Shown here piece by piece: positions 23,154-37,355 of a DNA stretch of 64,000 nucleotides. The stretch lies in contig NC_083602.1 in NCBI RefSeq assembly GCF_029168945.1, positions 43,337,442 to 43,401,441 of the forward strand, in the 5' to 3' direction. How positions within the stretch are numbered: the first letter of the stretch is position 1; each line of letters starts with the position of its first letter. The position numbers and the translations under genes are program-made. The notes beneath the pieces are model-generated. The model made no database searches. It was not told the origin of the DNA and saw only the letters and a program-made list of their open reading frames with translations. The DNA comes from Cannabis sativa (lineage: Eukaryota > Streptophyta > Magnoliopsida > Rosales > Cannabaceae).

Positions 23154-26100
23154 AAAAGGATTTCGTCCTCGAATTCTAACCTGAATAACTCTGGATATTG
23201 AGCTCTCATATCTGACTCTAGCTCCCAGGTGGCTTCCTCCACCTTGTTGTTTCTCCAGAGAACCTTGACCAATGCTATGGTCTTATTCCGAAGGACTTTA
23301 TCCTTTCTATCCAGGATCTGCACTGGCTGTTCCTCATATGACATGTCGGGCTGAAGCTGAAGACTCTCATAACTGAGTATATGAGAGGGGTCTGAAACGT
23401 ATTTTCTCAACATTGAGACATGGAATACGTTGTGCACTGCTGATAAGGCTGGAGGCAATGCTAACCGATATGCCACTTGACCTATCTTCTCGAGAATCTC
23501 GAAAGGTCCTGTAAATCTAGGGCATAACTTGCCTCTTTTCCCGAAACGTTTAATCCCCTTCATCGGAGATACTCGCAAAAACACATGGTCCCCTACTCGG
23601 AACTCAACATCTCTACGTTTCGGATCTGCGTAACTCTTCTGTCCGCTTCCGTGAGGCAAGCATTCTAGCTTTTATCTTTTCTATCGCCTCATTGGTCCGC
23701 TGAACTGACTCTGGACCTAGGTATTTCCTCTCCCCTGTCTCATCCCAGTGGATAGGGGATCTACACTTTCTACCGTACAACAGTTCATAGGGTGCCATCC
23801 CTATCGTACTCTGATAACTATTGTTGTACGAAAATTCTATTAACGGTAGATATTTACTCCATGAACCCTCAAAGTCCATAACACAGGCTCTCAACATATC
23901 CTCCAATATCTGAATTGTCCTTTCGGACTGACCATCTGTCTGAGGATGGAATGCTGTACTGAATTTTAGCTTCGTACCCATTGCCCGTTGCAAACTTTGC
24001 CAAAATTTGGAGGTGAATTTCGGATCCCTGTCCGAAACTATAGACTTTGGTACCCCGTGAAGTCTCACTATCTCCCTGACATATAACTCTGCCAACTGAT
24101 CCACTGTAAATGTTGTTCTGACCGGCAGAAAATGAGCAGATTTCGTAAATCGGTCCACCACTACCCAGATGGAATCATGCAAACCCGTGGTCCTAGGTAA
24201 CCCGACCACAAAATCCATCGTAATATCCTCCCATTTCCATTCTGGTAGGGTTAGAGGCTGCAACAACCCTGCTGGTCTCTGATGTTCAGCCTTGATCTGC
24301 TGACAAGTGAGGCATCTCGATACGAATTCTACCAAATTCTTCTTCATACCGTTCCACCAGAAGTACGGTTTCAAATCTTGGTACATCTTGGTTGTGCCGG
24401 GATGCAGAGAATACGGGGTAGAATGAGCCTCCTCAAAGATCTCATTTCTCAGTTCCACGCTGTTCGGAACACAAACCCTGGCTTTATACAAAAGCATCCC
24501 ACTGTCTGACACTGAAAAGTCTTTGGCTTGACCAGCCAATACCTCATCTCGGATCTTCACTAACTCCGGATCTGTCATCTGAGCGACCTTTATTCTTTCT
24601 AACAGATCGGATTGCAGCGTTAAGTTGTGAAGCTGACCTACCACAAACTCAATGCTGGATCTAACCATGTCCTCTGCTAGCTGAGGTGAGATCTGAACCA
24701 TGCTAGCTACTTGCCCGGGTCCCTTTCTGCTCAGGGCATCGGCCACTACATTGGCTTTTCCGGGATGATAGAGGATCTCGCAATCGTAGTCCTTCACTAA
24801 TTCCAACCAACGCCTTTGTCTCATGTTCAAATCTTTCTGAGTAAAGAAATACTTGAGACTCTTATGGTCGGTATAGATCTCACACTTCTCTCCATACAGG
24901 TAATGCCGCCAAATCTTCAGTGCAAAAACCACTGCGGCTAATTCTAGATCATGAGTCGGGTATCGCTGTTCATAATCCTTTAACTGACGGGAGGCATAAG
25001 CGATAACCCGATCGGCTTGCATCAATACGCACCCCAAACCCTGTTTGGATGCGTCACAGTAGACTACGAACTTCTCCTTGTCCGAAGGCAAAGCTAGTAC
25101 CGGAGCAGTAATCAACCTCTGTTTCAGCCTCACGAAAACTAGCTTCGCATTTATCCGACTCGTATAAATCGCTGATTCTTCTTTGTAAGCTCGGTTAGGG
25201 GCGTTGAAATTTTGGAGAACCCCTCCACGAACCTACGGTAGTACCCAGCTAATCCCAAGAAGCTTCTGATCTCTGTCACTGTCTTCGGTCTCGGCCAATC
25301 CCTGACGGATTCAATCTTCCCGGGATCCACCTTGATCCCATCTTTACTCACAATGTGCCCTAGGAAGGACACCTGAGACAACCAGAACTCACATTTCTTG
25401 AACTTGGCGTAGAGCTTATGTTCTCGAAGTCGTTGCAGTACCATCTGAAGATGTAACTCATGCTCCTCTTCTGACTGAGAGTATACGAGGATGTCGTCGA
25501 TAAACACAATCACACAGATATCGAGGAAATCCTTGAATACTCTATTCATCAGGTCCATGAATGCTGCAGGAGCATTGGTTAGTCCGAATGACATAACCAG
25601 AAACTCGTAGTGTCCATACCTAGTGCAGAAAGCCGTCTTCGGAATGTCCTCCTCTCGGATTCTCAACTGATGATAACCCGAACGGAGATCAATCTTAGAA
25701 AAAACTGTCTTCCCCTGAAGCTGATCGAACAAGTCATCGATCCTAGGTAATGGATATTTATTCTTCACCGTCAACTTGTTCAACTCTCTGTAGTCGATGC
25801 ACATCCTCATAGATCCATCCTTCTTCTTAACGAACAAAACCGGGGCTCCCCAAGGTGACACACTGGGCCGAATGAACCCTATGTCAAGCAACCCTTGGAG
25901 CTGAATCTTCAGTTCCTTAAGTTCAGCTGGAGCCATCCTATACGGGGCTTTGGAAACCGGATCCACCCCTGGTGCCAAGTCAATCACGAAGTCAATCTCC
26001 CGCTGAGGTGGTAACCCTGGAAGTTCTTCGGGAAAAACGTCCAAAAATTCCCGAACCACTCTGATGTCCTCTGGCCGAATGGTGTCTGGCCGAGTGGTGT

Positions 26101-27832
26101 CCACCACCACGGCCAGAAACCCTAAGCACCCACCGTGCAATAATTCTCTCGCTGACATAGCCGAGATCACCGGGATCCGAGATCCCTGAACCGAACCCAC
26201 AAATACAAACGGTTCTTCACTTTCCGGTTGGAAGACCACCATCTTCCTCTTACAGTCAATGCTCGCCGAATATTTAGATAGGAAATCCATTCCTAAAATA
26301 ATATCAAATTCGACTAAGCTCATCTCTATCGATCGGCCGCTTAACTCTCTACCATCTATCCTGATCGGCATAGACCTAATCCACCTATTGGAGATAACCA
26401 ATTCTCCGCCAGGTAACAGGGTTCCAAACCCTGATTCATATCTATCAAAGGGTCTACCCAACTTACTAAAGACTCTGGCCGCCACATAAGAATGTGTAGC
26501 CCCAGAATCAAACAACACTGAATAAAGCGAGTTGTTAATAAAAAGCTGACATGTAACAACTGATGGGCTGGCATCTGCATCAGCCTGCGTGATAGCGAAC
26601 ACCCTGGCTGGAGTGGGTATCACTGGAGCTCTCGGTGCCTCAGGTCGGAGCTGGGGACATTCCCTCTTGAAGTGTCCGGGCATGCCACAATGAAAGCATC
26701 CCTGACCTTTGCACTCACCCCGATGGTGCCTCTTGCAGCTAGGGCACTCGGGATAGGAGAATCGGGTCTCATTACCACCAGGACGACTCCCTCTGTTCTG
26801 GTTCCCCCGAAACCTCTTGTTCGGACTCGAGCCGCCGGAAGCAGTGGGTGCCCTCTTCCTCTGATCAATGGCCGAACCACTACTCCCCCTGCTAAAGCCT
26901 GATGCAGGAGGGGTAGGAGCTCCGCCTCTAATCGGAGTACTAGCTGATTCTGACATGCACCCCACTGCGCCCTCAGCTCGCAGTGCCTTCTCCACCATCT
27001 GAGCATAGGTGGTGCTGTCGTCGGTGGTAATCATCAGGTCATGCCTGATCTTGGGATTCAACCCGTCCAGATATTTCTCCTTCTTACTGAAGTCGGTCGG
27101 CACAATTCCCGAGGCTAACCTCGCCAACCGGTCAAACTGAGTAGTATACTCAGTGACACTCATGTTCTCCCACTGGGTCAGGTGAACGAACTCTTTCCTC
27201 TTGGCGCTTCTGACCGCCTCATTATAATATTTCGCGTTGAAGAGTTCTTGGAACCTTTCCCAAGTCATGGTGGTGACGTCATGGATCTGAGACACCATGT
27301 CCCACCATACCAGGGCGTCCTCCTGGAACTGAAATGTGGCGCACACCACTCTGTCGTTACCGGTGACACCCATGAAGTTCAAGATTCTGGTAATCACCGT
27401 CAGCCACTGTTCGGCTTTCATCACGTCCGGACCTCCCAGGAATACCGGAGGTGCTTGCTTCCGGAACCGCTCATATAAAGGTTCCAATCTGTGGGCCGCC
27501 ACCACTATCTCGGCCTGGGCAGCAGGGGCAGGTGCCACTGGTACTATAGGCACAGGAACTGCAGGAGCACCCTGCTGTCTCAACCTCTGGATCTCGAGGT
27601 CTTGTTCTTCGATCCGGGCTTGCATCTCTGCAAACCGCAACTCCCAGTTCGGGGCTCCCTGATCGGCTGGGGGAGCCTGGGCAGCCTGTGGCGGGTTCTC
27701 ATCACCCCGGCCACGAGCCCTGCCTCGGGGACCTCTACCTCGGCCCCTGGCAGGTGGGGGAAACTGAGCTCCCTGTCCCTGATTCGACCCTACGGAGTTG
27801 CCCTGACTCCTGGTAGTCCGCCGGGCGTCCAT
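23141..27832 (-). pseudogene. Ty3/gypsy chromovirus Gag-Pol polyprotein, unit 1
   Basis: The start at 27832 ([18 protein letters not shown]) opens a frame of 893 codons. It has a Gly/Arg-rich N terminus, a short coiled coil (about 62-90), the retrotransposon Gag domain (about 120-290), a CCHC knuckle [14 protein letters not shown] (about 380), protease [10 protein letters not shown] (about 440) and reverse transcriptase with FIDD at 25493-25504. A frameshift at about 25135-25160 leads to a second frame (25133-23613). This holds RNase H ([22 protein letters not shown]), the integrase zinc finger ([19 protein letters not shown]) and the integrase D,D35E residues at about 304, 366 and 402. A second shift near 23640 precedes a C-terminal chromodomain (VLWRNNKVEEATWELE). 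The chromodomain and TGTAACACCC LTR suggest the Tekay/Del group. Both breaks lie at CAG/CTG sites that are intact in unit 2. Confidence 0.9.
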
Positions 27833-27979
27833 CTAGTTAGAACCGCCTGCGAAACCAAGAGTTGGCATATCAGGTCGTATTCAAGGCGAGCTTACTAATG
27901 CCGCTTAATTTGGAAATTAGAAATGAAACATGCGCCTATTCTACTATCAGGCTACTAACATGCTTCCTAACATGCTTCC
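27833..27979 (-). other. Short gypsy leader and duplication junction 1
   Basis: Only about 147 bp of gypsy leader remain upstream of gag; the PBS and 5' LTR are absent. The plus strand passes from ACATGCTTCC directly into TAATGAGACAGATG of the CACTA tnp2 gene (27980). The original CACTA sequence at 19038-19055 reads GATGCTTCTAATGAGACA, so ATGCTTC is shared at the breakpoint as microhomology. Confidence 0.8.
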
Positions 27980-28268
27980 TAATGAGACAGATGATGTTGA
28001 TGTTGTACATGACACAAACTCATCAAATTTTACACTATCAGTGGAATTGGGGGAGTTGAATGTCCAACGAACTAATGATTCTCCAACAATTGTAGATGTC
28101 CCTCAAAGTTCTGAGATGGTTGCAAATGTTGATGATAGTAGGGATGATGAAGATGAAGAAATTGCAGAAGACCTGGAGGATGATTTGCTTATTGATCATC
28201 TTGAAGATGAAATTGAAGAAGCGTCCGCAACAAATTTGCATTTCATTAGTGATGATGATTGTGAATAA
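27980..28268 (+). pseudogene. tnp2: tnp2 3' end, copy 2
   Basis: It repeats 19045-19333 with one coding change (APATNL to ASATNL) and ends in the same acidic tail and stop. It lacks any tnp2 sequence upstream of the duplication breakpoint. An open frame enters from the gypsy leader (start at 27930) by chance and is not likely to be a functional fusion. Confidence 0.8.
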
Positions 28269-28426
28269 TGGATTTTAGTGCTGTTTGTATTGATGACTAG
28301 TTATATTTTTTTAATCCTTTTGTCTCAACAAATTATTGTAAAAGAACAAATATAAGAGTTAATGAGTTGTTCGTATTCTCTTAAGTAAGGACTCATATAA
28401 TTTTATTATTCTATTTTTAGCATAAA

Positions 28427-29935
28427 ATGTCAGCAGATGTTGCTAACTCTCACGGTGGAGATGGTGGCGGGGATGACCCATTAAATCCTACTAGGGTACC
28501 GACTGCGTGCGAGGCTTCAGGTATTTTTGTTATTTTTCTATCTAAGTGTTTAATTTTTTAATTCAACTATTCACACATATACATTTTTTATGACAACATA
28601 GGTGGTGACGCGAGAAAAGGCCGTGGGAGGAATGTTTTAGTAAAGTTAGAAGAGAGAAGAAAAAACTCTACTGGCCCGTTGCCATTAGAAGTTGACAGTG
28701 TGTCGAACAAAATAGTAGGCTTGGAGAGTAAAGCTTTTCCTCGATTGGTAGGGCGAGAGGTTGCACTGCATGTGCCTGGACATCATCCAAGTTGGGCAAA
28801 TGTCCCGGAGCAGTACGAACACCTCATCTTAACCAAGCTTCGGGTAAATTATTATTAATTTATCTACACTAATAAATGTGATTATTACCATGTTATTTTA
28901 ATTTTTTTTTTTTGTCATATGCAGCATTATTACCAGTTGGACAGTCATCCAAAGTTAGTAGCTATTTCGATAGCTGAGATGGCCAAGAAGTACAAAACAA
29001 GAAAGAATATTAGATTGCAACACTTCAGAGAATATTACAAAAACCCAGAAGACTTTGAAAATGCAGTGAAGAACCCTCCCAATGAACTTAATGAAGACCA
29101 ATGGCGACTAATATGTGAATTGTTCACAACTTTCGATTTCATTCAAAGGTCGAAGCAAAACTCTATCAATCGACAGAAGATGAAATTCTCTTCAACAACA
29201 GGGTCGGTAACTAGGGCTGAGATTCTTCGTCAAAAAGTAAGTTAATATATTAAATTTCTATTTTACAAAGTTTACTTTAAATATAATTTTCTAACAAGTT
29301 ATATTTATCAGCAAGGAAAGGGTTACATTGAGACTTGGAAAGAATGTCATACTAAGAAAGACACCAACACCTTCATCAATGAGGCTGCCAAAAATAAATA
29401 TGTAAGATATATAAAATAATAACTTTTAAATATTTTCAAATAATTGTAACTTTGCTTGATTTCTAACTTATTTATATTATAGGAAGAGATGTTGACAACT
29501 CAAAATAGTGCTCCTGAATCTTCACAAGTTTCAGAACTTGAGATTCTTCGGAAAACACTTGGAGAGAGGCGTGGCCATCAACGAGGAGTGGGTCGCAAGT
29601 TGAAAGGCCAATCATCAGGACGATGCTCACAACCTGCAACTGCTGATCAACCGGACTTACGGGAAACAGTTGTTGAGTTACAGAAACAAATACAGACGTT
29701 GACTCAACAAATGTCACGTGAACGTCGGGAACCAATGGATGTTGAGATGAATGATGCAGCTCCAACCCAACCCATACGTCCTCAACCGTCTCGCTCTCAA
29801 ATGGGTTTTAACGCAATGGGTTTTCAGCAGCCGCATCAGACTCCTACTTCGTTTCAGCAACTGCTACAACAGCCTCTTGTTCCTTCGCCTGGAATGTTAA
29901 GTCCTGAGCAATTTCACAGTCAAATGTACCAGTCA
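28427..29935 (+). pseudogene. CACTA TNP1-like gene, copy 2, cut by gypsy LTR
   Basis: Exons lie at 28427-28520, 28612-28853, 28925-29236, 29312-29401 and from 29483, with the same splice sites as copy 1. This copy keeps the frame through the last exon (QQLLQQPLVPSPGMLSPEQF) up to the LTR insertion at 29936, where the reading frame runs about 14 codons into the LTR and stops at 29975-29977. The protein therefore lacks the C-terminal part found at 41104-41532. It differs from copy 1 by a few substitutions (V to A in exon 3, R to P in exon 5). Confidence 0.8.
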
Positions 29936-32072
29936 TGTAACACCCTAACTACCTTAGGCGTATCACGTGATTTTTAAACATACTGTGCAGCTCGTTGCTA
30001 ATCAACGAGGTTTATGGAAAAACGTGATTAATTAAAATTTTGCTTTTTTGATTAAACTTGTAAAACATATTATAAAAGACTCGGGATCCCGATTATAAAA
30101 ATATTTACAAAAGTTTCACTGTTTAACTTTTTACATCAAAATAAAAGTCGTCTAACGACAGTTACAAAAATCTCAGCCTTGCTGTCCCGAGGATCGTACG
30201 CTCCAGGCCTAACCGCCCCGACATGTACAATCTCATAAGCTCGCTCACGGTCCATCAGCAACAGCCTTGCCTTTACCTACACATGAACATAAACTGTGAG
30301 TCGACAGACTCAGTAAGAAAAGCATAATAATATCATACATAACTAACTGCCGTGTCCAACACGATACTGAGTCCCGCTACTGCCATGTCCAACATGGTAC
30401 TGAGCCACTACTGCCATGTCCAACATGGTACTGAGTTTTGAACGTTCAGGGGACGGTACTATTGACAAGTATCCTCCTGATCGGTCGAACCGGTCATACT
30501 CCGGCTGCTGGTCATACTCCAGCCTGTACCGACGTGACAGGGTTGGATGGTTCGAAGCCTAAATACATAACTAATGTAATCTAGCAGGCTTCCTACATGC
30601 ACGCTAAACATGTAATCTACATATGCATACTGTTATACTAATCTTACCTGGATTCCGATTTCAGGTGTGCCGGTCAACCTGACTGGAACTGAAGCTGAGT
30701 GGCGGATTACTGGCTCCTAAACCATAAAAATCACAACGCTATAAGTGACACGCTAAATCACTTCCCGGGGACTAAAACTTGGAACTAAAAGTTTCCCTAT
30801 CGATAAAAAGCATGGCAATACCCCTAAAAACCTAAAAACGAGGAAAACTAGGGTTCGGAAAAATTCCCCAACCGGCAGACCGGTTGCCCAACCGGAATTC
30901 CGGTTCTGGGAATTTCTGAACCCCCATCCGGAATTTCGGATGCACAACCGGAATTCCGGTTCCTCGCAGGCAGCCAACTAAAAATCTCATAACTCGACCA
31001 ATTCAACCCCAATTGGTCCCAAACTTTCCAGACCTGTTCTAAACTATCCCTAGAACAAATCCAAAGCCTCAAAACCACCCAGAAAGCACATACACAAAAA
31101 TCACCATTGGAGCTCAAGCTTTGAGTTCCAAACTCAAGCTTGAGCAAATCCACCTAACATGCATCCAAACCTATTTAATCCTACTCAAATAAGCATAATA
31201 TCACCTCTGAAAACATACAAGAACACCCAGCAATTCACAGAAACAAAATGAACCATTTCTTTCCAAATTCATAACTTTTTCACATAAAAACTAAAAGCTT
31301 GAACAACCTAACTAATCATGCTTCAAACAACCCAATTTAACTTCAATTAGCATGCTTTAATCCACATAAATCAACAACAAAAATCACAGCAGCAACATAA
31401 TCAAAATCATGCATGCATTTCATCCAATTTCATAAAAATCTCAAGAAAACTAATTAGAAAAAAGCAAGACAAGACTTACCTTGATTAGAGACACACAACA
31501 AGCTGAAATCTACTAGAAATTGAAGAGGAAAAATCACCCTAGAAGCTGCCTCAAATGGCCGAAAAGAGAGAGAGAGAGTTGAGAGAGTTTCCTTTGATAA
31601 AATGTAATTTTTTTCTAAGTTTGGGAAAAAATGAATAAAAGCTATAACATTTCATTATATTCAGCCAACAATTAAACACTTAAGCATTTAAATTTTCAAA
31701 TAAGAAGCTCACATAAGACAAAACACTAATGGGGCAAAAAGACCATTTTGCCCCTCCACCATAAAATCACAAAAATCATACTAAAGGGGTATTTTTGGGA
31801 AATTCTAAATTCCCGGCCATTCCCGACATTCCCAATGTCTAAAACCCGTCCCCAAATTACTAACATACTAAGTTGTGATTTCTACTGAGCCAAACGCCGA
31901 GTTCCAAAATACCGGACACCGGAAATGCGAAATATAAAAACTGCTGATGACATAATCATGCATCTCTGAATTCCATAAATAACAGTAATAAATTATTTAA
32001 ATAGCTATAAATAATTTAATAATTTAAACATAAACAACTGCTAATTTCCAAATTAACTAAGCGGGCTTTACA
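29936..32072 (-). repeat. Ty3/gypsy LTR, unit 2 (2137 bp)
   Basis: It is nearly identical to 21006-23139, with the same ends and the same AGTCA site on its left (29931-29935). Differences are few and many lie at CAG/CTG sites, for example TACCTGG versus TACCGG in the segment near 30647 and 21717. Identical insertion into the same CACTA base shows it was copied by duplication and not by a new insertion. Confidence 0.88.
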
Positions 32073-32073
32073 A

Positions 32074-35000
32074 CTATCCCCCCCTTAAAAGGATTTCGTC
32101 CTCGAATTCTAACCTGAATAACTCTGGATATTGAGCTCTCATATCTGACTCTAGCTCCCAGGTGGCTTCCTCCACCTTGTTGTTTCTCCAGAGAACCTTG
32201 ACCAATGCTATGGTCTTATTCCGAAGGACTTTATCCTTTCTATCCAGGATCTGCACTGGCTGTTCCTCATATGACATGTCTGGCTGAAGCTGAAGACTCT
32301 CATAACTGAGTATATGAGAGGGGTCTGAAACGTATTTTCTCAACATTGAGACATGGAATACGTTGTGCACGCTCGATAAGGCTGGAGGCAATGCTAACCG
32401 ATATGCCACTTGACCTATCTTCTCGAGAATCTCGAAAGGTCCTGTAAATCTAGGGCATAACTTGCCTCTTTTCCCGAAACGTTTAATCCCCTTCATCGGA
32501 GATACTCGCAAAAACACATGGTCCCCTACTCGGAACTCAACATCTCTACGTTTCGGACCGCGTAACTCTTCCGTCCGCTTCCGTGAGGCAAGCATTCTAG
32601 CTTTTATCTTTTCTATCGCCTCATTGGTCCGCTGAACTGACTCTGGACCTAGGTATTTCCTCTCCCCTGTCTCATCCCAGTGGATAGGGGATCTACACTT
32701 TCTACCGTACAACAGTTCATAGGGTGCCATCCCTATCGTACTCTGATAACTATTGTTGTACGAAAATTCTATTAACGGTAGATATTTACTCCATGAACCC
32801 TCAAAGTCCATAACACAGGCTCTCAACATATCCTCCAATATCTGAATTGTCCTTTCGGACTGACCATCTGTCTGAGGATGGAATGCTGTACTGAATTTTA
32901 GCTTCGTACCCATTGCCCGTTGCAAACTTTGCCAAAATTTGGAGGTGAATTTCGGATCCCTGTCCGAAACTATAGACTTTGGTACCCCGTGAAGTCTCAC
33001 TATCTCCCTGACATATAACTCTGCCAACTGATCCACTGTAAATGTTGTTACGACCGGCGTAAAATGAGCAAGATTTCGTAAATCGGTCCACCACTATCCA
33101 GATGGAATCATGCAAACCCTTGGTCCTAGGTAACCGGACCACATAATCCATCGTAATATCATCCCATTTCCATTCTGGTAGGGTTAGAGGCTGCCGCAAC
33201 AACCCTGCTGGTCTCTGATGTTCAGCCTTGATCTGCTGACAAGTGAGGCATCTCGATACGAATTCTACCAAATTCTTCTTCATACCGTTCCACCAGAAGT
33301 ACGGTTTCAAATCTTGGTACATCTTGGTTGTGCCGGGATGCAGAGAATACGGGGTAGAATGAGCCTCCTCAAAGATCTCATTTCTCAGTTCCACGCTGTT
33401 CGGAACACAAACCCTGGCTTTATACAAAAGCATCCCACTGTCTGACACTGAAAAGTCTTTGGCTTGACCAGCCAATACCTCATCTCGGATCTTCACTAAC
33501 TCCGGATCTGTCATCTGAGCGACCTTTATTCTTTCTAACAGATCGGATTGCAGCGTTAAGTTGTGAAGCTGACCTACCACAAACTCAATGCTGGATCTAA
33601 CCATGTCCTCTGCTAGCTGAGGTGAGATCTGAACCATGCTAGCTACTTGCCCGGGTCCCTTTCTGCTCAGGGCATCGGCCACTACATTGGCTTTTCCGGG
33701 ATGATAGAGGATCTCGCAATCGTAGTCCTTCACTAATTCCAACCAACGCCTTTGTCTCATGTTCAAATCTTTCTGAGTAAAGAAATACTTGAGACTCTTA
33801 TGGTCGGTGATAGATCTCACACTTCTCTCCATACAGGTAATGCCGCCAAATCTTCAGTGCAAAAACCACTGCGGCTAATTCTAGATCATGAGTCGGGTAT
33901 CGCTGTTCATAATCCTTTAACTGACGGGAGGCATAAGCGATAACCCGATCGGCTTGCATCAATACGCACCCCAAACCCTGTTTGGATGCGTCACAGTAGA
34001 CTACGAACTTCTCCTTGTCCGAAGGCAAAGCTAGTACCGGAGCAGTAATCAACCTCTGTTTCAGCTCCTGAAAACTAGCTTCGCATTTATCTGACCAGAT
34101 AAATCGCTGATTCTTCTTTGTAAGCTCGGTTAGGGGCGTTGAAATTTTGGAGAACCCCTCCACGAACCTACGGTAGTACCCAGCTAATCCCAAGAAGCTT
34201 CTGATCTCTGTCACTGTCTTCGGTCTCGGCCAATCCCCGACGGATTCAATCTTCCCGGATCCACCTTGATCCCATCTTTACTCACAATGTGCCCTAGGAA
34301 GGACACCCGAGACAACCGTAACTCACATTTCTTGAACTTGGCGTAGAGCTTATGTTCTCGAAGTCGTTGCGCACCATCCGAAGATGTAACTCATGCTCCT
34401 CTTCCGACCGAGAGTATACGAGGATGTCGTCGATAAACACAATCACACGGATATCGAGGAAATCCTTGAATACTCTATTCATCGTGTCCATGAATGCCGC
34501 GGGAGCATTGGTTAGTCCGAATGACATAACCAGAAACTCGTAGTGTCCATACCTAGTGCAGAAAGCCGTCTTCGGAATGTCCTCCTCTCGGATTCTCAAC
34601 TGATGATAACCCGAACGGAGATCAATCTTAGAAAAAACTGTCTTCCCCTGAAGCTGATCGAACAAGTCATCGATCCTAGGTAATGGATATTTATTCTTCA
34701 CCGTCAACTTGTTCAACTCTCTGTAGTCGATGCACATCCTCATAGATCCATCCTTCTTCTTAACGAACAAAACCGGGGCTCCCCAAGGTGACACACTGGG
34801 CCGAATGAACCCTATGTCAAGCAACCCTTGGAGCCGAATCTTCGGTTCCTTAAGTTCAGCTGAGCCATCCTATACGGGGCTTTGGAAACCGGATCCACCC
34901 CTGGTGCCAAGTCAATCACGAAGTCAATCTCCCGCTGAGGTGGTAACCCTGGAAGTTCTTCGGGAAAAACGTCCAAAAATTCCCGAACCACTCTGATGTC

Positions 35001-36761
35001 CTCTGGCCGAATGGTGTCTGGCCGAGTGGTGTCCACCACCACGGCCAGAAACCCTAAGCACCCACCGTGCAATAATTCTCTCGCTGACATAGCCGAGATC
35101 ACCGGGATCCGAGATCCCTGAACCGAACCCACAAATACAAACGGTTCTTCACTTTCCGGTTGGAAGACCACCATCTTCCTCTTACAGTCAATGCTCGCCG
35201 AATATTTAGATAGGAAATCCATTCCTAAAATAATATCAAATTCGACTAAGCTCATCTCTATCGATCGGCCGCTTAACTCTCTACCATCTATCCCGATCGG
35301 CATAGACCTAATCCACCTATTGGAGATAACCAATTCTCCGCTGTGTAACAGGGTTCCAAACCCTGATTCATATCTATCAAAGGGTCTACCCAACTTACTA
35401 AAGACTCTGGCCGCCACATAAGAATGTGTAGCCCCAGAATCAAACAACACTGAATAAAGCGAGTTGTTAATAAAAAGCTGACATGTAACAAATGATGGGC
35501 TGGCATCTGCATCAGCCTGCGTGATAGCGAACACCCTGGCTGGAGTGGGTATCACTGGAGCTCTCGGTGCCTCAGGTCGGAGCTGGGGACATTCCCTCTT
35601 GAAGTGTCCGGGCATGCCACAATGAAAGCATCCCTGACCTTTGCACTCACCCCGATGGTGCCTCTTGCAGCTAGGGCACTCGGGATAGGAGAATCGGGTC
35701 TCATTACCACCAGACGACTCCTCGTTCTGGTTCCCCCGGAACCTCTTGTTCGGACTCGAGCCGCCGGAAGCAGTGGGTGCCCTCTTCCTCTGATCAATGG
35801 CCGAACCACTACTCCCCCTGCTAAAGCCTGATGCAGGAGGGGTAGGAGCTCCGCCTCTAATCGGAGTACTAGCTGATTCTGACATGCACCCCACTGCGCC
35901 CTCAGCTCGCAGTGCCTTCTCCACCATCTGAGCATAGGTGGTGCTGTCGTCGGTGGTAATCATCAGGTCATGCCTGATCTTGGGATTCAACCCGTCCAGA
36001 TATTTCTCCTTCTTACTGAAGTCGGTCGGCACAATTCCCGAGGCTAACCTCGCCAACCGGTCAAACTGAGTAGTATACTCAGTGACACTCATGTTCTCCC
36101 ACTGGGTCAGGTGAACGAACTCTTTCCTCTTGGCGCTTCTGACCGCCTCATTATAATATTTCGCGTTGAAGAGTTCTTGGAACCTTTCCCAAGTCATGGT
36201 GGTGACGTCATGGATCTGAGACACCATGTCCCACCATACCAGGGCGTCCTCCTGGAACTGAAATGTGGCGCACACCACTCTGTCGTTACCGGTGACACCC
36301 ATGAAGTTCAAGATTCTGGTAATCACCGTCAGCCACTGTTCGGCTTTCATCACGTCCGGACCTCCCAGGAATACCGGAGGTGCTTGCTTCCGGAACCGCT
36401 CATATAAAGGTTCCAATCTGTGGGCCGCCACCACTATCTCGGCCTGGGCAGCAGGGGCAGGTGCCACTGGTACTATAGGCACAGGAACTGCAGGAGCACC
36501 CCGCTCGTCTCAACCTCTCGGATCTCGAGGTCTTGTTCTTCGATCCGGCTTGCATCTCCGCAAACCGCAACTCCCGATTCGGGGCTCCACGATCGAGTGG
36601 GGAGCACAGGCGGCCTGTGGCGGGTTCTCATCACCCCGGCCACGAGCCCTGCCTCGGGGACCTCTACCTCGGCCCCTGGCAGGTGGGGGAAACTGAGCTC
36701 CCTGTCCCTGATTCGACCCTACGGAGTTGCCCTGACTCCTGGTAGTCCGCCGGGCGTCCAT
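32074..36761 (-). pseudogene. Ty3/gypsy chromovirus Gag-Pol polyprotein, unit 2
   Basis: It has the same domain order as unit 1: Gag from 36761, CCHC knuckle near 35627, protease [10 protein letters not shown] near 35440, reverse transcriptase (FIDD at about 34425-34436), RNase H, integrase and chromodomain to 32074. The frame is broken more often, near 36500, 34850, 34375, 34230, 33808 and 33050. The two breaks of unit 1 are absent here: the RNase H start near 34070 and the integrase-chromodomain joint near 32570 read through. So the two units complement each other's breaks. Most breaks coincide with patches where CAG/CTG in one unit is a CG-containing word in the other. Confidence 0.88.
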
Positions 36762-36908
36762 CTAGTTAGAACCGCCTGCGAAACCAAGAGTTGGCATATC
36801 AGGTCGTATTCAAGGCGAGCTTACTAATGCCGCTTAATTTGGAAATTAGAAATGAAACATGCGCCTATTCTACTATCAGGCTACTAACATGCTTCCTAAC
36901 ATGCTTCC
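36762..36908 (-). other. Short gypsy leader and duplication junction 2
   Basis: It is the same 147 bp and the same junction (ACATGCTTCC then TAATGAGACA at 36909) as junction 1. The identical breakpoint shows a single duplication event later amplified, or a tandem array formed by unequal exchange. Confidence 0.8.
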
Positions 36909-37197
36909 TAATGAGACAGATGATGTTGATGTTGTACATGACACAAACTCATCAAATTTTACACTATCAGTGGAATTGGGGGAGTTGAATGTCCAACGAA
37001 CTAATGATTCTCCAACAATTGTAGATGTCCCTCAAAGTTCTGAGATGGTTGCAAATGTTGATGATAGTAGGGATGATGAAGATGAAGAAATTGCAGAAGA
37101 CCTGGAGGATGATTTGCTTATTGATCATCTTGAAGATGAAATTGAAGAAGCGTCCGCAACAAATTTGCATTTCATTAGTGATGATGATTGTGAATAA
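36909..37197 (+). pseudogene. tnp2: tnp2 3' end, copy 3
   Basis: It is identical in reading to copy 2 (27980-28268), including the ASATNL variant. This supports unit 2 as the closest relative of unit 3. Confidence 0.8.
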
Positions 37198-37355
37198 TGG
37201 ATTTTAGTGCTGTTTGTATTGATGACTAGTTATATTTTTTTAATCCTTTTGTCTCAACAAATTATTGTAAAAGAACAAATATAAGAGTTAATGAGTTGTT
37301 CGTATTCTCTTAAGTAAGGACTCATATAATTTTATTATTCTATTTTTAGCATAAA

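Noticed and set aside
25151..27898. Several plus-strand frames of 76-135 codons opposite gypsy gag-pol
   Set aside because: They are antisense shadows of the real minus-strand polyprotein and recur at the same offsets in unit 2.
27930..28268. Gypsy leader-tnp2 fusion frame
   Set aside because: It is created by the duplication junction; only about 20 codons come from the leader, with no promoter or domain sense.
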